A stretch of DNA of 64,000 bases, taken from Roseibium sp. MMSF_3544 (GTDB lineage: Bacteria; Pseudomonadota; Alphaproteobacteria; Rhizobiales; Stappiaceae). Where the stretch lies: NCBI RefSeq assembly GCF_030732845.1, contig NZ_JASHKA010000001.1, positions 496,001-560,000 on the forward strand, written 5' to 3'. How positions within the stretch are numbered: position 1 is the first letter of the stretch; each line of letters begins with the position of its first letter. Both the position numbers and the translations under genes were made by a program. Shown piece by piece: positions 17,900 to 26,995 of this stretch. The notes below the pieces were generated by a model that worked only from the letters and a program-made list of their open reading frames with translations, did not search any database and had not been told where the DNA came from.

Positions 17900-18424
17900 A
17901 TGCCCAAAGATGTAGTTGTTACAGGCGTGGAACGGTTTTTCGGTGACGACGAGCTGATCGTCAGTAAAACCGATCTGAAGGGGCGTATTACTTACTGTAA
18001 CGATGTATTCCTTCAGATCGCCGGATATACGGAAAAGGAATGCATCGGGCATCCACACAGCATCATTCGTCACCCTGAAATGCCTCGGTGTGTCTTCGAT
18101 TTGCTGTGGGAATTCATCCAGAGCGGTCGTGAGATTTTCGCGTATGTCAAAAACCGCTGCAAAAACGGCGATCACTATTGGGTTCAAGCCCATGTGACGC
18201 CCAGCAAGGACCGCTCAGGCACAATATTGGGATACCATTCCAACCGCCGCGTACCCGACAGGGACGTTTTGGAGAACGCGATTTTCCCGCTTTATGACGA
18301 ACTTCTCCAGGAAGAGCGCCGGCACGGAGACCGAAAGAGCGGTCTGCAGGCTTCAAAACAGCTGATCGACGACTTTCTGGCTGAAAGAAACATGCCCTAT
18401 GACGAGTTCATAGCACGCCTTTGA
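17900..18424 (+). CDS. PAS-domain sensor protein, Aer-like
   Basis: A 174-residue soluble protein with a single PAS domain at about 20-120. The segment '[20 protein letters not shown]' and '[18 protein letters not shown]' are close to the N-terminal PAS of the aerotaxis receptor Aer, which binds FAD. No transmembrane part, HAMP or signalling domain is present. It is followed 47 bases later by a soluble chemotaxis receptor, so the two may form a split aerotaxis-type receptor. FAD binding is inferred from the family. Confidence 0.8.
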   Translation: MPKDVVVTGVERFFGDDELIVSKTDLKGRITYCNDVFLQIAGYTEKECIGHPHSIIRHPEMPRCVFDLLWEFIQSGREIFAYVKNRCKNGDHYWVQAHVTPSKDRSGTILGYHSNRRVPDRDVLENAIFPLYDELLQEERRHGDRKSGLQASKQLIDDFLAERNMPYDEFIARL

Positions 18425-18471
18425 TCCGCCGGCATTCTGCCAATCTATATATTTTATTCGTGAGGAAACAC

Positions 18472-19623
18472 ATGCTGGGTGGAGACAACAAATCGGCCGT
18501 CAGAAAAGCGCTTGAGACCGTTGAAAGGGTTGCTCAGGGCGATTTTGAAGCACGCGTTTTGAACATTACAGAAGGTGGGGAAGCGGGCCATCTTCTTCAT
18601 GCGATCAACCGGTTGATCGATCGGACCGACGCTTACGTGCGCGAATCCAAGGCGTCGCTCGACTATGTATCGCAAAACAAATACTTCCGCCGTATCTCGG
18701 TTCGCGGCATGACGGGTTCCTTTGGGGAGGCCGCAGAGTCGATCAACGGCGCCATGGGTGCCATGGAGGGACGCGTTACCTCCTTCCGCGAGGTTGTCGG
18801 CGAATTTGAAACCCAGATGGAGAATGTTGTCGAATCCGTGGATGCAGCTGCCACGCAGATGGAAGCAACCGCGAGATCGATGAACAGCACGTCGACATCG
18901 ATGAGCGACCAGGCCTCCGTTGTTGCCGGCGCTGCCGAAGAAGCCTCTTCAAATGTGAGCTCTGTTGCAGCGGCGACAGAGGAAATGACCCAGTCGGTCA
19001 ACGAGATCAATCAACAGGTCACTCATTCCGCGCAAATCGCCGGAGAAGCCGTCAACGAAGTCGAGCAGGCCAACCGGGGTATCACCGGATTGTCGGACGC
19101 CTCGGAAAAGATCGGCGAAGTTGTCTCGCTCATTACCGACATTGCCAACCAGACCAATTTGCTGGCGCTCAACGCGACCATCGAAGCGGCGCGCGCAGGC
19201 GAGATGGGCAAGGGTTTCGCGGTCGTCGCGGCCGAGGTCAAGGAACTTGCCAGCCAGACCGCAAAGGCAACCGAAGAAATCGGCTTGCAGATCAAGGAAA
19301 TTCAGACCTCGAGTGGTCAGGCCGTCGACTTCATTCGCTCCATAGGCGTGACGATTTCGAAGGTGAGCGAAATTGCGTCGGCCATTTCCGCTGCCGTGGA
19401 AGAACAGGGAGCAGCAACCTCGGAGATCTCGCGAAACATCAACCAGGCCTCCAGCGGCGCCATGGAGGTCAGCTCCAATATCGGTTCGATCAGCACAATG
19501 GCGGGCGAGACCCTGGACGGCACCACGGAGGTCATGCGCGCAGCAGAAGATCTCACCGAAAAAGGCCAGATGCTGCGCAACGAAGTGACGGGCTTTCTGG
19601 AGCAGGTTCGTCAGGTGGTTTGA
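18472..19623 (+). CDS. Soluble methyl-accepting chemotaxis protein
   Basis: A 383-residue receptor with no transmembrane segment. The first 100 residues are HAMP-like ('[13 protein letters not shown]', '[14 protein letters not shown]'). The rest is the coiled-coil signalling domain, with the conserved tip '[20 protein letters not shown]' that contacts CheA/CheW. The ATG at 18472 follows GAGGAA; an upstream in-frame ATG at 18421 would overlap the PAS gene and lacks a site. Together with the PAS protein it probably senses a cytoplasmic cue such as redox state. Confidence 0.85.
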   Translation: MLGGDNKSAVRKALETVERVAQGDFEARVLNITEGGEAGHLLHAINRLIDRTDAYVRESKASLDYVSQNKYFRRISVRGMTGSFGEAAESINGAMGAMEGRVTSFREVVGEFETQMENVVESVDAAATQMEATARSMNSTSTSMSDQASVVAGAAEEASSNVSSVAAATEEMTQSVNEINQQVTHSAQIAGEAVNEVEQANRGITGLSDASEKIGEVVSLITDIANQTNLLALNATIEAARAGEMGKGFAVVAAEVKELASQTAKATEEIGLQIKEIQTSSGQAVDFIRSIGVTISKVSEIASAISAAVEEQGAATSEISRNINQASSGAMEVSSNIGSISTMAGETLDGTTEVMRAAEDLTEKGQMLRNEVTGFLEQVRQVV

Positions 19624-19827
19624 TCGACTAGTTTTCTCCACGTTGAAATGACCCATGTTTGGATGCGGCGTGTTGCCGCCATCCAAACGCGTCGGGTAAA
19701 CGTAAACCGGCATATCAAATATGACCGGTATGCGAATGATCCCTTCACAACGATATTTTCCTCTGATCGTGCTGCCGCGCGGTTGTGGTTCTGTGTTTGA
19801 TCCGATGACAGCACCGGCAAGCTTTTG

Positions 19828-20775
19828 ATGAGCGGCAGATCCATTGGCATAATCGGCGCCGGTCTTGCGGGACTGGCGTGCGCGGATCTGTTGGCGAAAC
19901 GGGGCTTTCATCCGGTCGTTTTCGACAAAGGAAGGGGCATCGGCGGCCGCCTTGCAACGCGCCGAACGGCGGCAGGTTTTCAATTCGACCATGGCGCGCA
20001 GTTCGTAACGGCAAAAACGGCAGGCTTCGGTGAGGTGTTGTCGCAAGCGCGTGAAGCGGGCGTTGCCGGCAACTGGTCTACGGCCGACCGCAACGTGACG
20101 GTTGGCGTCCCTTCGATGAATGCGATTGCCAAAAGCCTTGCAGCCGGGCTGGACATTCGGCTCAACACGCGCGTCACAAAGATCTGGGAAACCGCCAATG
20201 GCTGGCAGATCGCAGACAGTGAAACTGAAACCCCGTTTGATCGCCTTGTGATCGCGGTCCCTCAGCCGCAAGCGGTTGACCTCATCGGCAAGGACCACCC
20301 GCTTGCTGCAGAAATCGCGCATGTAACGATGTCGCCTTGCTGGACGCTCATGGCCGCCTTTCCCGAACACTTGCGTGCGCCCTTTTCGAGCCGGCGTGCA
20401 CCAGACAGCTGCCTTGCCTGGGTTGCGCTCAACAGTTCCAAACCGGAAAGACCGGATAAAAATTCCTGGGTCGTGCAGGCCAGCGCGGATTGGAGCGCTA
20501 GAAACCTGGACCGCGATCCGGACGATGTCGCACGTGAGTTGCTCTTGCGCCTTTGCGGCGATCTGCGGTTTGAACCAACCAGCGCGCTGCACGTGGCGGC
20601 GCATCGTTGGCGATACGCCAAGGTCGAAACACCATACGGCAAACCCTTTTGCCGGAGCGCGTCAGGCACTCTTTATCTTGGCGGCGACTGGTGTCTGGAC
20701 GCCCGGGCCGAGGCGGCCTGGACAAGCGGCGTCGCAATCGCAGAAGATTTGCTGGAGCACCTTGATGCCAAGTGA
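19828..20775 (+). CDS. FAD/NAD(P)-dependent oxidase, renalase-like
   Basis: A 315-residue flavoprotein of the amine-oxidase/renalase type. It begins with the dinucleotide-binding motif 'IIGAGLAGLACADLLAKRG' and continues with 'GRGIGGRLATRR', typical of the second FAD contact. Bacterial relatives oxidise dihydropyridine isomers of NAD(P)H or remain uncharacterised. The end overlaps the next gene by 11 bases, which suggests an operon with the following membrane proteins and the DUF427 gene. Confidence 0.8.
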   Translation: MSGRSIGIIGAGLAGLACADLLAKRGFHPVVFDKGRGIGGRLATRRTAAGFQFDHGAQFVTAKTAGFGEVLSQAREAGVAGNWSTADRNVTVGVPSMNAIAKSLAAGLDIRLNTRVTKIWETANGWQIADSETETPFDRLVIAVPQPQAVDLIGKDHPLAAEIAHVTMSPCWTLMAAFPEHLRAPFSSRRAPDSCLAWVALNSSKPERPDKNSWVVQASADWSARNLDRDPDDVARELLLRLCGDLRFEPTSALHVAAHRWRYAKVETPYGKPFCRSASGTLYLGGDWCLDARAEAAWTSGVAIAEDLLEHLDAK

Positions 20776-21640
20776 TCCGCGCCTCGCAGGGCTTCTCAGG
20801 CTCTTTCGGGCAGCACTCAGGCCCGACCCAGGCTCCGGGCGCATTCTGTTGGCGCTCCTTTTCGGAATGATTTGCCACGCGGTGTTTGCACTGGCCGTCG
20901 CCGCGATGATGGTCGCCATGTTTTTCGGCATGGAGAAGAGCCTCGGGGAGATCCCCTGGCCCTGGGCTATTCTCGTCAACGCGTTTCTGGTGCTGCAGTT
21001 TCCGCTCGCGCATTCAGCCCTGTTGACACCGGCTGGCCGGCGGGTGCTTGCACGAGTGGTGCCCGGAGCCCACGGCGAGACCTTGTCGACGACGACCTAT
21101 GCCACGATCGCTTCCATGCAATTGCTTGCGTTGTTTGCCTTGTGGACGCCGTCTGGCGTCATCTGGTGGCAGGCGGAAGGGGTCGCGTTCTGGCTGCTTT
21201 GTGCGAGTTATGGATTTGCCTGGCTCTTGTTGCTCAAGGCAAGTTTTGATGCAGGGGCGGAAGTGCAGTCCGGTGCACTTGGCTGGATGTCGCTTCTGGC
21301 GAATGTGAAACCGATCTTTCCCGACATGCCGACCCTCGGGCTTTTCCGTTTCATTCGCCAACCCATTTACGTTGCCTTTGCCCTGACGCTCTGGACCGTT
21401 CCGGTCTGGACGCCGGATCAACTGATGCTTGCCGTCAGTTTGACGAGCTACTGCCTCCTCGCGCCGCTGCTCAAGGAAAAGCGCTTCAGGGCGATCTACG
21501 GCGCCCGGTTCAAAGCCTATTGCCAGCAGGTGCCTTACATGATCCCGCGAGGAAGCAGACCAAGACACACGATGCCGGGTCCCGGGACGGGTGAAGGCCG
21601 GATGCGCTCACGGCGTTTGAATGGAGTGGAGGCGGATTGA
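20765..21640 (+). CDS. Membrane methyltransferase-like protein (ICMT/NnrU-type)
   Basis: A 291-residue membrane protein with about six hydrophobic segments. The C-terminal part ('FRFIRQPIYVAFALTLW', then 'LLKEKRFRAIYGARFKAYCQ') is the signature of isoprenylcysteine carboxyl methyltransferase-like and phospholipid methyltransferase-like proteins. Its start lies inside the end of the upstream flavoprotein gene and its stop overlaps the next start (TGATG pattern), so the cluster is translationally coupled. The substrate is unknown. Confidence 0.75.
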   Translation: MPSDPRLAGLLRLFRAALRPDPGSGRILLALLFGMICHAVFALAVAAMMVAMFFGMEKSLGEIPWPWAILVNAFLVLQFPLAHSALLTPAGRRVLARVVPGAHGETLSTTTYATIASMQLLALFALWTPSGVIWWQAEGVAFWLLCASYGFAWLLLLKASFDAGAEVQSGALGWMSLLANVKPIFPDMPTLGLFRFIRQPIYVAFALTLWTVPVWTPDQLMLAVSLTSYCLLAPLLKEKRFRAIYGARFKAYCQQVPYMIPRGSRPRHTMPGPGTGEGRMRSRRLNGVEAD

Positions 21641-22029
21641 TGGAGACGGTCGCACTGCTGGTCACAGCAACACTTTTTGGCGGCATGGTGCTTTATGCTT
21701 TCGGATTTGCCGCATTCGTATTTTCAGCCCTGCCTCCGGATGTGGCGAGCCCGACGATACGGCGTGCATTTCCGTATTTCTATCTGTTTGTTCTCGGGGT
21801 TTCGGCACTCGCCGCGTTGCTGCTGATATCCGGCGACACCGTTTCTGCTGTCATCATGGCCGGGATTGCGCTCTCCACGATCCCGACCCGGCAAGTCCTC
21901 ATGCCGGCGATCAACACGGCAACTGACGAGGGCAAAAAACGGCGGTTCCAGTTGCTTCATGCTTTGTCCGTGACGATTACACTCGCTCACATTGCTGCCG
22001 CAGCTTATGTTCTGGTGCGTTTCATATGA
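21640..22029 (+). CDS. DUF4149/TMEM205-like membrane protein
   Basis: A 129-residue protein with four predicted membrane helices: about 4-28, 45-65, 70-88 and 105-128. The pattern of 'GGMVLYAFGFAAFVFSALP' near the start and a charged loop before the last helix resembles DUF4149 proteins. The function of that family is not known. The start codon overlaps the stop of the ICMT-like gene, and the stop overlaps the start of the DUF427 gene. Confidence 0.65.
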   Translation: METVALLVTATLFGGMVLYAFGFAAFVFSALPPDVASPTIRRAFPYFYLFVLGVSALAALLLISGDTVSAVIMAGIALSTIPTRQVLMPAINTATDEGKKRRFQLLHALSVTITLAHIAAAAYVLVRFI

Positions 22030-22511
22030 TGGAAAAGTCCCCCGATCTTCCCGTAGAAAACGTGCAGTCCTATCCGCGCCCACCGGCGGTCGAAGCAGTG
22101 CCGCAAAGGATCCGCATCAGATTGGGTGGTGTGTTGATCGTCGATACGAACAACGCGCTGAGGGTCCTGGAGACGCATCATCCGCCAACCTATTATATTC
22201 CACGCGAAGAGCTTGAGTGCGACTTGCGACCGGTACAGGGCGGAAGTTTTTGCGAATGGAAGGGTGTTGCGCGCTATTTCGACGTGAGCGCCGGTCGCAT
22301 CACGCGCCGCCATGCAGCCTGGTGTTATGACGATCCAACTTCTGCCTTTTCGAGTATCAGGCATCACCTTGCGTTTTACGCGACAAAGATGGACAGCTGC
22401 CATGTCGGTGATATGCGCGTCGATGCGCAGGCCGGTGATTTCTACGGCGGCTGGATCACTGCAAACCTGAGTGGTTTTCCAAAAGGCGCGCCGGGAACGG
22501 AACATTGGTGA
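22026..22511 (+). CDS. DUF427 domain protein
   Basis: A 161-residue protein made of one DUF427 module, recognised by 'YPRPPAVEAVPQRIRI', 'ALRVLETHHPPTYYIP' and 'GSFCEWKGVARYFDV'. DUF427 is a small beta-rich fold with no firmly established activity. The start overlaps the upstream stop (ATGATG region). A second DUF427 module is fused to an adenylate cyclase 1.4 kb downstream, so the two may be functionally linked. Confidence 0.85.
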   Translation: MMEKSPDLPVENVQSYPRPPAVEAVPQRIRIRLGGVLIVDTNNALRVLETHHPPTYYIPREELECDLRPVQGGSFCEWKGVARYFDVSAGRITRRHAAWCYDDPTSAFSSIRHHLAFYATKMDSCHVGDMRVDAQAGDFYGGWITANLSGFPKGAPGTEHW

Positions 22512-22666
22512 CGTGATTAAAGCTGTTGGCTTCCGGCAAACTTTCAAGGCAAGTTTCAGACACAGCTTCCTTTTTTGAGTTCCCGTAGGTGCGTTCAGCG
22601 ATTATCGGACTGGACCTCCCGTGCTGATCAGGCGAGGTTAGACGGGCTAGCTTTTGGGAGGACTTC

Positions 22667-23308
22667 ATGCGGGACCTGCGTATCTGCTTCGTCGGTGACA
22701 GTTACATCAGCGGAACCGGGGATGAGCGTTGCCTCGGCTGGATCGGGCGTTTGTGCGAGCGTCGATTTACGCGCGATATCCGTTTGTCATTTTACAATCT
22801 TGGCATACGCGGCGAGACCACGCCTGAAATTGCGGACCGCTGGCAAGGCGAGTGCAAGACCCGCTTGCCGGGGGGCGCAGACAACCGTGTGGTGCTTCAG
22901 TTCGGGATCAATGATATCGCGGAAGTCGCAGGCTCCGGCCGTCATGTGGAAGAAGATGCCTCGGTTGAGGCGGCGGAAGCGCTGGTCACCGAAGTCTCCA
23001 ACCTCTACCCGACATTGTGGATCGGATTGCCGCCTGCCAACGAGGCTTGCTCACCAATGTTTCCAAGCACGGGAGTTGAGCTTTCTTTCAAGCAGACCGA
23101 TGCGATTGCGCTCAATCGGCGCTTCGTGGCCTCGGCACAAAAGCTCAACGTGCCTTACTTCGATTTGCAGACACCATTGCTCGCCAATCGCGATTACATG
23201 AACAGCCTGACCCGTGGCGACAAGATGCACTGTGACGGTACCGGCTACGCAATGATCGCCAGCCTGGTCAACAACTGGGATGCATGGGACAGCTGGTTCC
23301 AGGAGTAA
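22667..23308 (+). CDS. SGNH/GDSL-type esterase or lipase-like hydrolase
   Basis: A 213-residue hydrolase. The nucleophile S12 sits in 'CFVGDSYISG', the block-II glycine in 'NLGIRGETTPE', the block-III Asn in 'QFGINDIAE', and a C-terminal 'MHCDGTGY' segment supplies the Asp/His region. No signal peptide is seen, so a cytoplasmic esterase acting on small acyl substrates is likely. A GGGAGGA site precedes the ATG at 22667. Confidence 0.85.
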   Translation: MRDLRICFVGDSYISGTGDERCLGWIGRLCERRFTRDIRLSFYNLGIRGETTPEIADRWQGECKTRLPGGADNRVVLQFGINDIAEVAGSGRHVEEDASVEAAEALVTEVSNLYPTLWIGLPPANEACSPMFPSTGVELSFKQTDAIALNRRFVASAQKLNVPYFDLQTPLLANRDYMNSLTRGDKMHCDGTGYAMIASLVNNWDAWDSWFQE

Positions 23309-23351
23309 GGCTTGGCGGGACCGCTGGTCGCCTTACGCCGTGCCCGACACG

Positions 23352-23618
23352 TCAGTCTTCAATGCTTCTCGAAATCACGGAGAAGGCAGAATCAAGATCG
23401 AAGTTCATGATGACGCCGTGGGGGCATCTGGCATCGGTGACCTTGTACTTTTCAATTGCGCCGTTTTCTTCTTCAACTTCGTAGTCTCCTCCGCTGCAGC
23501 CTTCGATCTCAAGCGCTTTCACGATTTCCTCCGTTTCTGCAGGCGTTGGCGCTCTATCGGCGAAGGCAGGCGATGCGCCAAGCGCTGTAATGAGAGCAAG
23601 GCTGTGCATTCTTCGCAT
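23352..23618 (-). CDS. Secreted PepSY-like small protein
   Basis: An 88-residue protein with a signal peptide ('MHSLALITALGASPAFA', cleavage near residue 20) and one short domain resembling PepSY ('IVKALEIEGCSGGDYEVEEE', 'VIMNFDLDSAFSVISRS'). PepSY proteins are thought to restrain peptidases or metal-linked enzymes in the periplasm. The start follows a strong GGAGG. A second PepSY-type gene lies at 54378. Confidence 0.65.
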   Translation of the reverse strand: MRRMHSLALITALGASPAFADRAPTPAETEEIVKALEIEGCSGGDYEVEEENGAIEKYKVTDARCPHGVIMNFDLDSAFSVISRSIED

Positions 23619-23861
23619 CAGGACCTCCGTGAACGCTTGTTTCGCCGCCTCCGGCGCTCAGCTTCGAAGACATACTGTGAAGGGAACCGTGGCCATATTT
23701 GCAGATTAATGAGACGCTGGACAGTCCGACATTCAAAGCGTAGAGCAAACAAGGCGCACCCCGTCTGTGGCGCTCCCGCAGGACGGCAGATCGTCCGAAC
23801 GACCTTGTCGGCGCTCGACTGAGTGCTGGACACAATCCGCTTGCACACCTATCTCTTCGCC

Positions 23862-25430
23862 ATGACCGTTCGTGTGCAGCAGACATCAAATGACTACGGG
23901 ATCGTCGTGGAGCAGCTCTCCGGCGAGGTGACAGCCAGACGGGGAGAGCAGGTGATCGCCCGTTCGACCAGGGCGCGGGTGATGTATGAAACCCGATTGC
24001 CGCCGGTCGTCTATTTTCCCGCAGAAGATGTAGTTGCCGGTTTGGAGCCGACAACTGAACACAAGACCTTCTGTCCGTTCAAGGGGACAGCCTCCTACTG
24101 TCACGTCTCGTTGGGTGAAGAAGTGTTTGAGAACGGCGCGTGGCACTATCCAAACGCGTTGCCGGAAGGACAGGCCGTCGACGGATGTTATGCCTTCATG
24201 CCGGGTATCGCGACCAGCATCGACCATCAGGGTGCTCCCATTGACGAAATGACAACCGGGAATATTTCCGGACCGATCGTCGACTGGCTTTTGCGTGAAG
24301 CCTGGCTGGAAAAGACACCGCAGGATCTGCTTGCCGCGCTCGGCAACAAGCTGGTGGAAGATGGTGTCGCCGTTAGCCGGATGAGCATCCTCATCTGGTC
24401 CTTGCATCCGATGATCGCGGGTCAGAACTGCATCTGGGTTCGGGGTGAGGAGGAGGTGACAAGCCGTTTTCCGTCCTATGAAATCCTTGAAAGCCCGGTC
24501 TTCAAGGACAGCCCGTTCCAGCACGTTGCGGACGGGCTTGGCGGTGTCAGGCAGCGGCTGGACACCAATCCGGACGAGTTCAACTTTCCGATCATGGAAG
24601 ATCTGAAGGAGCAGGGGGTTACCGACTACGTTGCCATGCCGCTTCCGTTTTCGGACGGTCGGATCAACGTTTTGACGCTGGCATGCGACCATCCAAACGG
24701 GTTCACAACAGCAAACCTGGGCCTCATCTTCGAGTGTTCCGCCTTGCTCAGCAGGCTGTTCGAGGTCTTTGCACTGACATCCAACGCCACCACTCTCCTG
24801 GAAACCTACCTGGGCAAACGCACGGGCGCGCGGGTCCTGGGAGGGGAGATCCGGCGCGGCGACGGCGATGAGATTGATGCTGCGATCCTGTTTTGCGATC
24901 TGCGTCATTCCACAAGGCTGGAAGCCGAACTCGGCCGGGACCAGTATGTGGCCGTGCTCAACCGGTTTTTCGAGACGGCGACGGACATCGTCAACGCCCA
25001 TGACGGCGAGGTGCTGAAATTCATCGGCGATGCCGTGCTTGCGATTTTCCCGGCAACGTCCGGACATGCGCAAGCATGCCGCCACGCGGTCGAGAGCGCG
25101 GACAAAATTGTCTCGGCACTGGCTGAACCGGATGAGGAAGCGGACACGCTGGCATTGTCATGCGCCATCGGCATTGCCTATGGCGATGTCACTTACGGCA
25201 ATGTCGGATCAAAAGAACGGCTGGACTTCACGGTGATTGGAAGCGCCGCCAATATTGCCGCCCGGCTCGGTGATCACGGCAAGATCAACGGTCAGGCGAT
25301 CGTGGCGTCCGGAGAAGTCGCTCGTGCGTCCGGGTTTTCCACCGAAAGTCTCGGAAAACTGAACCTGCACAATGTGGCCGAGCCGGTCGAAGCGCTCGCA
25401 ATATTGGGCAACCAATCCCCAGAGAGCTGA
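23862..25430 (+). CDS. DUF427 - class III adenylate/guanylate cyclase fusion protein
   Basis: A 522-residue soluble protein. Residues about 15-115 are a DUF427 module ('GEVTARRGEQVIARSTRARV', 'CPFKGTASYCHV'). Residues about 130-310 match the conserved middle region of rhizobial cyclases ('SLHPMIAGQNCIWVRGEEE'). Residues about 335-515 are the cyclase, with metal-binding D345 ('FCDLRHST') and D389 ('VLKFIGDAVLAIF') and the N464/R468 pair in 'GSAANIAARL'. All catalytic positions appear intact. The ATG at 23862 is preferred over GTG 23823; neither has a clear ribosome binding site. Confidence 0.85.
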   Translation: MTVRVQQTSNDYGIVVEQLSGEVTARRGEQVIARSTRARVMYETRLPPVVYFPAEDVVAGLEPTTEHKTFCPFKGTASYCHVSLGEEVFENGAWHYPNALPEGQAVDGCYAFMPGIATSIDHQGAPIDEMTTGNISGPIVDWLLREAWLEKTPQDLLAALGNKLVEDGVAVSRMSILIWSLHPMIAGQNCIWVRGEEEVTSRFPSYEILESPVFKDSPFQHVADGLGGVRQRLDTNPDEFNFPIMEDLKEQGVTDYVAMPLPFSDGRINVLTLACDHPNGFTTANLGLIFECSALLSRLFEVFALTSNATTLLETYLGKRTGARVLGGEIRRGDGDEIDAAILFCDLRHSTRLEAELGRDQYVAVLNRFFETATDIVNAHDGEVLKFIGDAVLAIFPATSGHAQACRHAVESADKIVSALAEPDEEADTLALSCAIGIAYGDVTYGNVGSKERLDFTVIGSAANIAARLGDHGKINGQAIVASGEVARASGFSTESLGKLNLHNVAEPVEALAILGNQSPES

Positions 25431-25450
25431 CCGACTTTCAAAGAAAGACT

Positions 25451-25732
25451 TCAGCGGACCGTGTTTCCGCCTGCAAATCCGCCCATGGGCTGATTGCGAA
25501 CAAGGATTACGAGGCCGGCCTTGCTTGGTTCGGATCCCAGTTCGGCAACTCCGCCATAGTTGGCGCAAAGCTCTTCCGCACTCTTACTCTGTGTCGGTGT
25601 GAACATGGTGATCGCCTGGCATTCGACCCGGCGCAACTCCCGGTCGCTTGAGGGATTTCCTGATATGACAAAGCCGAGCCCGGCCAAGGCCAGTGCGAAA
25701 GTAGAGGTGGTTGCAACAGCAAACTTGTTCAT
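25451..25732 (-). CDS. Small secreted hypothetical protein
   Basis: A 93-residue protein with an N-terminal hydrophobic stretch ('FAVATTSTFALALAGLGFVI') acting as signal peptide or anchor. The rest contains two cysteines ('VECQAITMF', 'ELCANYGG') and ends 'RNQPMGGFAGGNTVR'. No family is recognised. The ATG at 25732 is preferred over the one at 25765, because the protein then begins at the signal sequence. Confidence 0.5.
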   Translation of the reverse strand: MNKFAVATTSTFALALAGLGFVISGNPSSDRELRRVECQAITMFTPTQSKSAEELCANYGGVAELGSEPSKAGLVILVRNQPMGGFAGGNTVR

Positions 25733-26102
25733 CGTCCCCGGTCCCATTTCCCGGCCAAGCTCCACGCCTGGCCCTGCGATATGGTCGGAGAATGGCGGAA
25801 CGCACCTGTACTCACTCTGACATCCGCATTCACCTGGGGTTCATCTTAGGCGATTCGTTGATTTTTGCCGAGGATTTGCCCCAATTCAGCCAGATTTGAT
25901 TCGGTTTAGCGTTGGATAAGCCGCAATTAGGGGTGGATTCGGTGGGCATCCTGTCGGGAAAAAGGGTGTTTTCGGCCTGTTTCAGCCCGATTTGTCCAAT
26001 GGCCTGGTAAAGAAAGCCCGCGTGAGCTGTCATTCTTGGGCTTGATCCGGCAATCCAAGCGGCGCATTCGCCCAAGCATATGGCCTTGCTCCATGAATGC
26101 GC

Positions 26103-26168
26103 ACGGCATTGGTCCCATGGTCGAGCCATGGGACGACCGGAGCAGGGAGGGAACTGCGCGTGTCTCTC
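26103..26168 (+). repeat. Direct repeat, left copy, flanking the stem-loop element
   Basis: About 65 bases related to 26392-26457. The core of 33 bases (GGTCGAG ... GGACGACC ... GAGCAGGGAGG) matches at 28 positions. The two copies bracket the palindromic repeat at 26208-26340. The whole stretch 25733-26559 holds no supportable gene. Confidence 0.6.
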
Positions 26169-26207
26169 CTCCGCCGACCAGCGCCGATACGCAATGCTCT
26201 CCCGGAC

Positions 26208-26340
26208 TTGTCATCCCGGTTTGCCGCATAAGCGGCAAGACCGGGATCCAGTATTCCACGTGGCCAATGATAGAAAATGGTGGTCAGGCAAGAGTTTACT
26301 GGATTGCGGCCTTTCGCAGCGCTTCAGCCGGAATGACAAG
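26208..26340 (-). repeat. Palindromic stem-loop repeat, copy 2 (opposite orientation)
   Basis: The reverse complement of this 133-base stretch aligns along its whole length with 13750-13883. The ends (TTGTCAT / ATGACAA) and both hairpins are kept. In the long stem the pair of arms reads TTGCCGC/GCGGCAA, against TTACCGC/GCGGTAA in copy 1: a compensating change of an A-T pair to a G-C pair. It lies in non-coding DNA. Confidence 0.8.
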
Positions 26341-26391
26341 TTTTTGCCGAGGAGATAACCCCAAAGACACCGCTTCGCTCCAGGAGCGGTT

Positions 26392-26457
26392 ACGGCATGA
26401 GTCTCAAGGTCGAGACGTAGGACGACCAGAGCAGGGAGGTCATTATGCGTATGTGTC
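26392..26457 (+). repeat. Direct repeat, right copy, flanking the stem-loop element
   Basis: Partner of 26103-26168 at a distance of 289 bases. Both copies begin ACGGCAT and share the GGACGACC and GAGCAGGGAGG words. Confidence 0.6.
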
Positions 26458-26502
26458 CCGACCGTTCCCTTGCTGGAACGGCATGGTTCAAAACATCAAA
26501 AC

Positions 26503-26528
26503 GAAAAAAGGGACGGAAAACCGTCCCT
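26503..26528 (-). terminator. Rho-independent terminator of grxD
   Basis: On the minus strand the stem GGGACGG / CCGTCCC with a TTTT loop is followed by TTTTTTCG. It lies 32 bases beyond the grxD stop. Confidence 0.85.
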
Positions 26529-26559
26529 TCGTGTTGTTTTCTGAAATTTTGAATCAAGC

Positions 26560-26895
26560 TCAGGCGGACTGCTGGGCAGTCTCGACGCCTTTTTCGGTGA
26601 GCAGGCCCTGGAGCTCCTGGTTCTGGAACATTTCACGGATGATGTCGCAGCCGCCGACGAACTCGCCCTTTACATAGAGCTGCGGGATGGTCGGCCAGTT
26701 GGTGAATTCCTTGATGCCGTTGCGCAGTTCATCGTCCTCAAGAACGTTAATGCCTTTGTAAGGCGCGCCGACATAGTCGAGGATCTGAACGACCTGACCG
26801 GAAAAACCGCATTGCGGGAAATTCGGCGTGCCCTTCATGAACAGCACCACGTCGTTGCTGTCGACTTCGTTCTTGATCCAGTCCTGGATGCTCAT
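26560..26895 (-). CDS. grxD: Monothiol glutaredoxin, Grx4 family
   Basis: A 111-residue CGFS-type glutaredoxin with the motif at C29-S32 ('[11 protein letters not shown]') and the glutathione-binding '[20 protein letters not shown]' later on. Such proteins bind [2Fe-2S] clusters with glutathione and deliver them to target proteins. The bolA gene lies directly upstream on the same strand; Grx4 and BolA proteins form cluster-bridged heterodimers. The order purL-bolA-grxD is common in alphaproteobacteria. Confidence 0.95.
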   Translation of the reverse strand: MSIQDWIKNEVDSNDVVLFMKGTPNFPQCGFSGQVVQILDYVGAPYKGINVLEDDELRNGIKEFTNWPTIPQLYVKGEFVGGCDIIREMFQNQELQGLLTEKGVETAQQSA

Positions 26896-26995
26896 GTTCG
26901 TTCGTCCTTTATGTCTTCGTCCGCCGTGCCGGTCATGTTCGCAAGCGGTTTAAAGCTGCCGCTCTGGTTTGCGGCAACGTGTTTGTTCGTTCCAC

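Noticed and set aside
18949..20604. 551-codon ORF on the minus strand
   Set aside because: It spans the end of the chemoreceptor gene, the intergenic region and most of the flavoprotein gene, both of which have clear family signatures on the other strand. Its product is arginine- and cysteine-scattered with no recognisable domain.
23886..25085. 399-codon ORF opposite the cyclase fusion
   Set aside because: It is antisense to a gene with intact catalytic motifs and shows no family resemblance.
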